Assembly (NCBI GenBank): GCA_020859745.1 | Contig: JAJBVQ010000095.1 | Span: forward strand, 1-5,382 | Direction: 5' to 3' | Length of the DNA: 5,382 nucleotides | From: Rikenellaceae bacterium | GTDB taxonomy: Bacteria; Bacteroidota; Bacteroidia; Bacteroidales; Rikenellaceae | Shown: positions 4,807 through 5,382 of the stretch, one piece after another | Layout of the letters: the number at the start of each line of letters is the position of its first letter | Position numbering within the stretch: position 1 is the first letter of the stretch | Program-made: the position numbers and the translations under genes | The notes under the pieces: generated by a model | Told to the model about the DNA's origin: nothing | Databases searched by the model: none | The model's input: the letters and a program-made list of their open reading frames with translations, nothing else

Positions 4807-5382
4807 ATGCCTTCGAAACATAATCCCATCGTTCCCGCGCCAGCGGCCTCTGCGCCGGGCAGCGAAGCTGCCGGGGGGGACGGCGCGAGGCCGAACATTC
4901 CAAAAAACAAACGCAACTCTTTCCGTTTCAAACAGTTCGCCGTGGCGCAGGAGCGGGCGGCCATGAAGGTGGGAACGGACGGGGTGCTGCTGGGGGCATG
5001 GGCCGGCCTCTGCGGGTCGGAGCGGCGGATACTGGACATCGGCACGGGGACGGGGGTGATCGCCCTGATGCTGGCGCAGCGTACGGCGACATACCCGGAA
5101 ACGGTTTCGATCGACGCGGTGGAGGTCGATCCGGAAGCGACGGCGGAGGCGGCCTCGAATTTCGAGGCTTCGCCGTGGGGAGGACGGCTTAAGGCGCACT
5201 GTATGCCGATCCAACGGTATGCGGAGGGGGATGCGGCGGAGGGGAGGTATGACCTGATCGTGTCGAATCCGCCGTACTTTATGGCGGGTACCGATTTCCG
5301 GCGGGGTTTCGACACTTCGGCAGCGGCCACGCAACCGAGCGCGGAGCGGGTGGCGGCGCGGCATGCGGAACAGCTGCCGTAC
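4807..5382 (+). CDS. trmN6: tRNA1(Val) A37 N6-methyltransferase-like protein (TrmN6/YfiC family), 3'-truncated by window end
   Basis: An open frame of 192 codons with no stop before the window end. From about residue 39 it follows the TrmN6/YfiC family closely: FRFKQFAVAQERAAMKVGTD (39-58), GVLLGAWA (59-66), SAM-binding motif I ILDIGTGTG (75-83), acidic V-E-V-D (105-108) at the end of the second strand, the SPW segment (122-124) and catalytic motif IV SNPPYF (153-158), the NPPY signature of N6-adenine methyltransferases. By family it would methylate A37 of a tRNA (tRNA1-Val in E. coli). Residues 1-36 are a low-complexity Ala/Pro/Gly-rich extension not expected in the family. The start is set at 4807 because the ATG lies 1 base after the murA TGA, typical of translational coupling; the next in-frame ATG (residue 53) would delete conserved sequence. 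The C-terminal part, probably about 50-70 residues, is outside the window. The precise tRNA target here is inferred. Confidence 0.93.
   Translation, partial: MPSKHNPIVPAPAASAPGSEAAGGDGARPNIPKNKRNSFRFKQFAVAQERAAMKVGTDGVLLGAWAGLCGSERRILDIGTGTGVIALMLAQRTATYPETVSIDAVEVDPEATAEAASNFEASPWGGRLKAHCMPIQRYAEGDAAEGRYDLIVSNPPYFMAGTDFRRGFDTSAAATQPSAERVAARHAEQLPY

Overview
The window looks like a chromosomal segment from a GC-rich member of Bacteroidota, most likely order Bacteroidales and probably Alistipes-like (Rikenellaceae). Four observations support this: a DUF4290 protein (a family I know from Bacteroidota) next to murA, a MurA of the Bacteroidales type, promoter boxes of the Bacteroidota form TTTG/TAnnTTTG, and A-rich leaders without Shine-Dalgarno sequences. 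The genus is an inference, not something the sequence proves.

Layout. 11-724 (+) is a TrmH/SpoU-family RNA 2'-O-methyltransferase. 725-1188 has no gene and is almost entirely a repeat element with terminal inverted repeats. 1189-2355 (-) is a sigma-54-activating response regulator (receiver plus AAA+) that lacks a DNA-binding domain. 2356-2478 is a short divergent promoter region. 2479-3138 (+) is a DUF4290 protein. 3139-3434 is a second, shorter repeat element of the same family, rich in hairpins. It is followed at once by a good Bacteroidota-type promoter and murA (3486-4805, +). A TrmN6-type tRNA adenine methyltransferase starts 1 base after the murA stop and runs off the window end (4807-5382, +).

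How it fits together. The genes are mostly housekeeping: RNA modification at both ends, the first committed step of peptidoglycan synthesis, and one signalling regulator whose partner kinase is not in the window. murA and trmN6 form a tight transcription unit. trmH and the regulator converge on element 1, while the regulator and the DUF4290 gene diverge from one short intergenic region.

The part least explained by known genes is the pair of non-coding repeat elements. They share imperfect terminal inverted repeats (core TCGTCCGGTTTT), a 16-base and a 40-base internal module, and several hairpins. Each starts a few bases after a stop codon. They look like a non-autonomous MITE-like or REP-like family that may also end transcription. 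A second notable point is that MurA has Asp in place of the active-site Cys targeted by fosfomycin.
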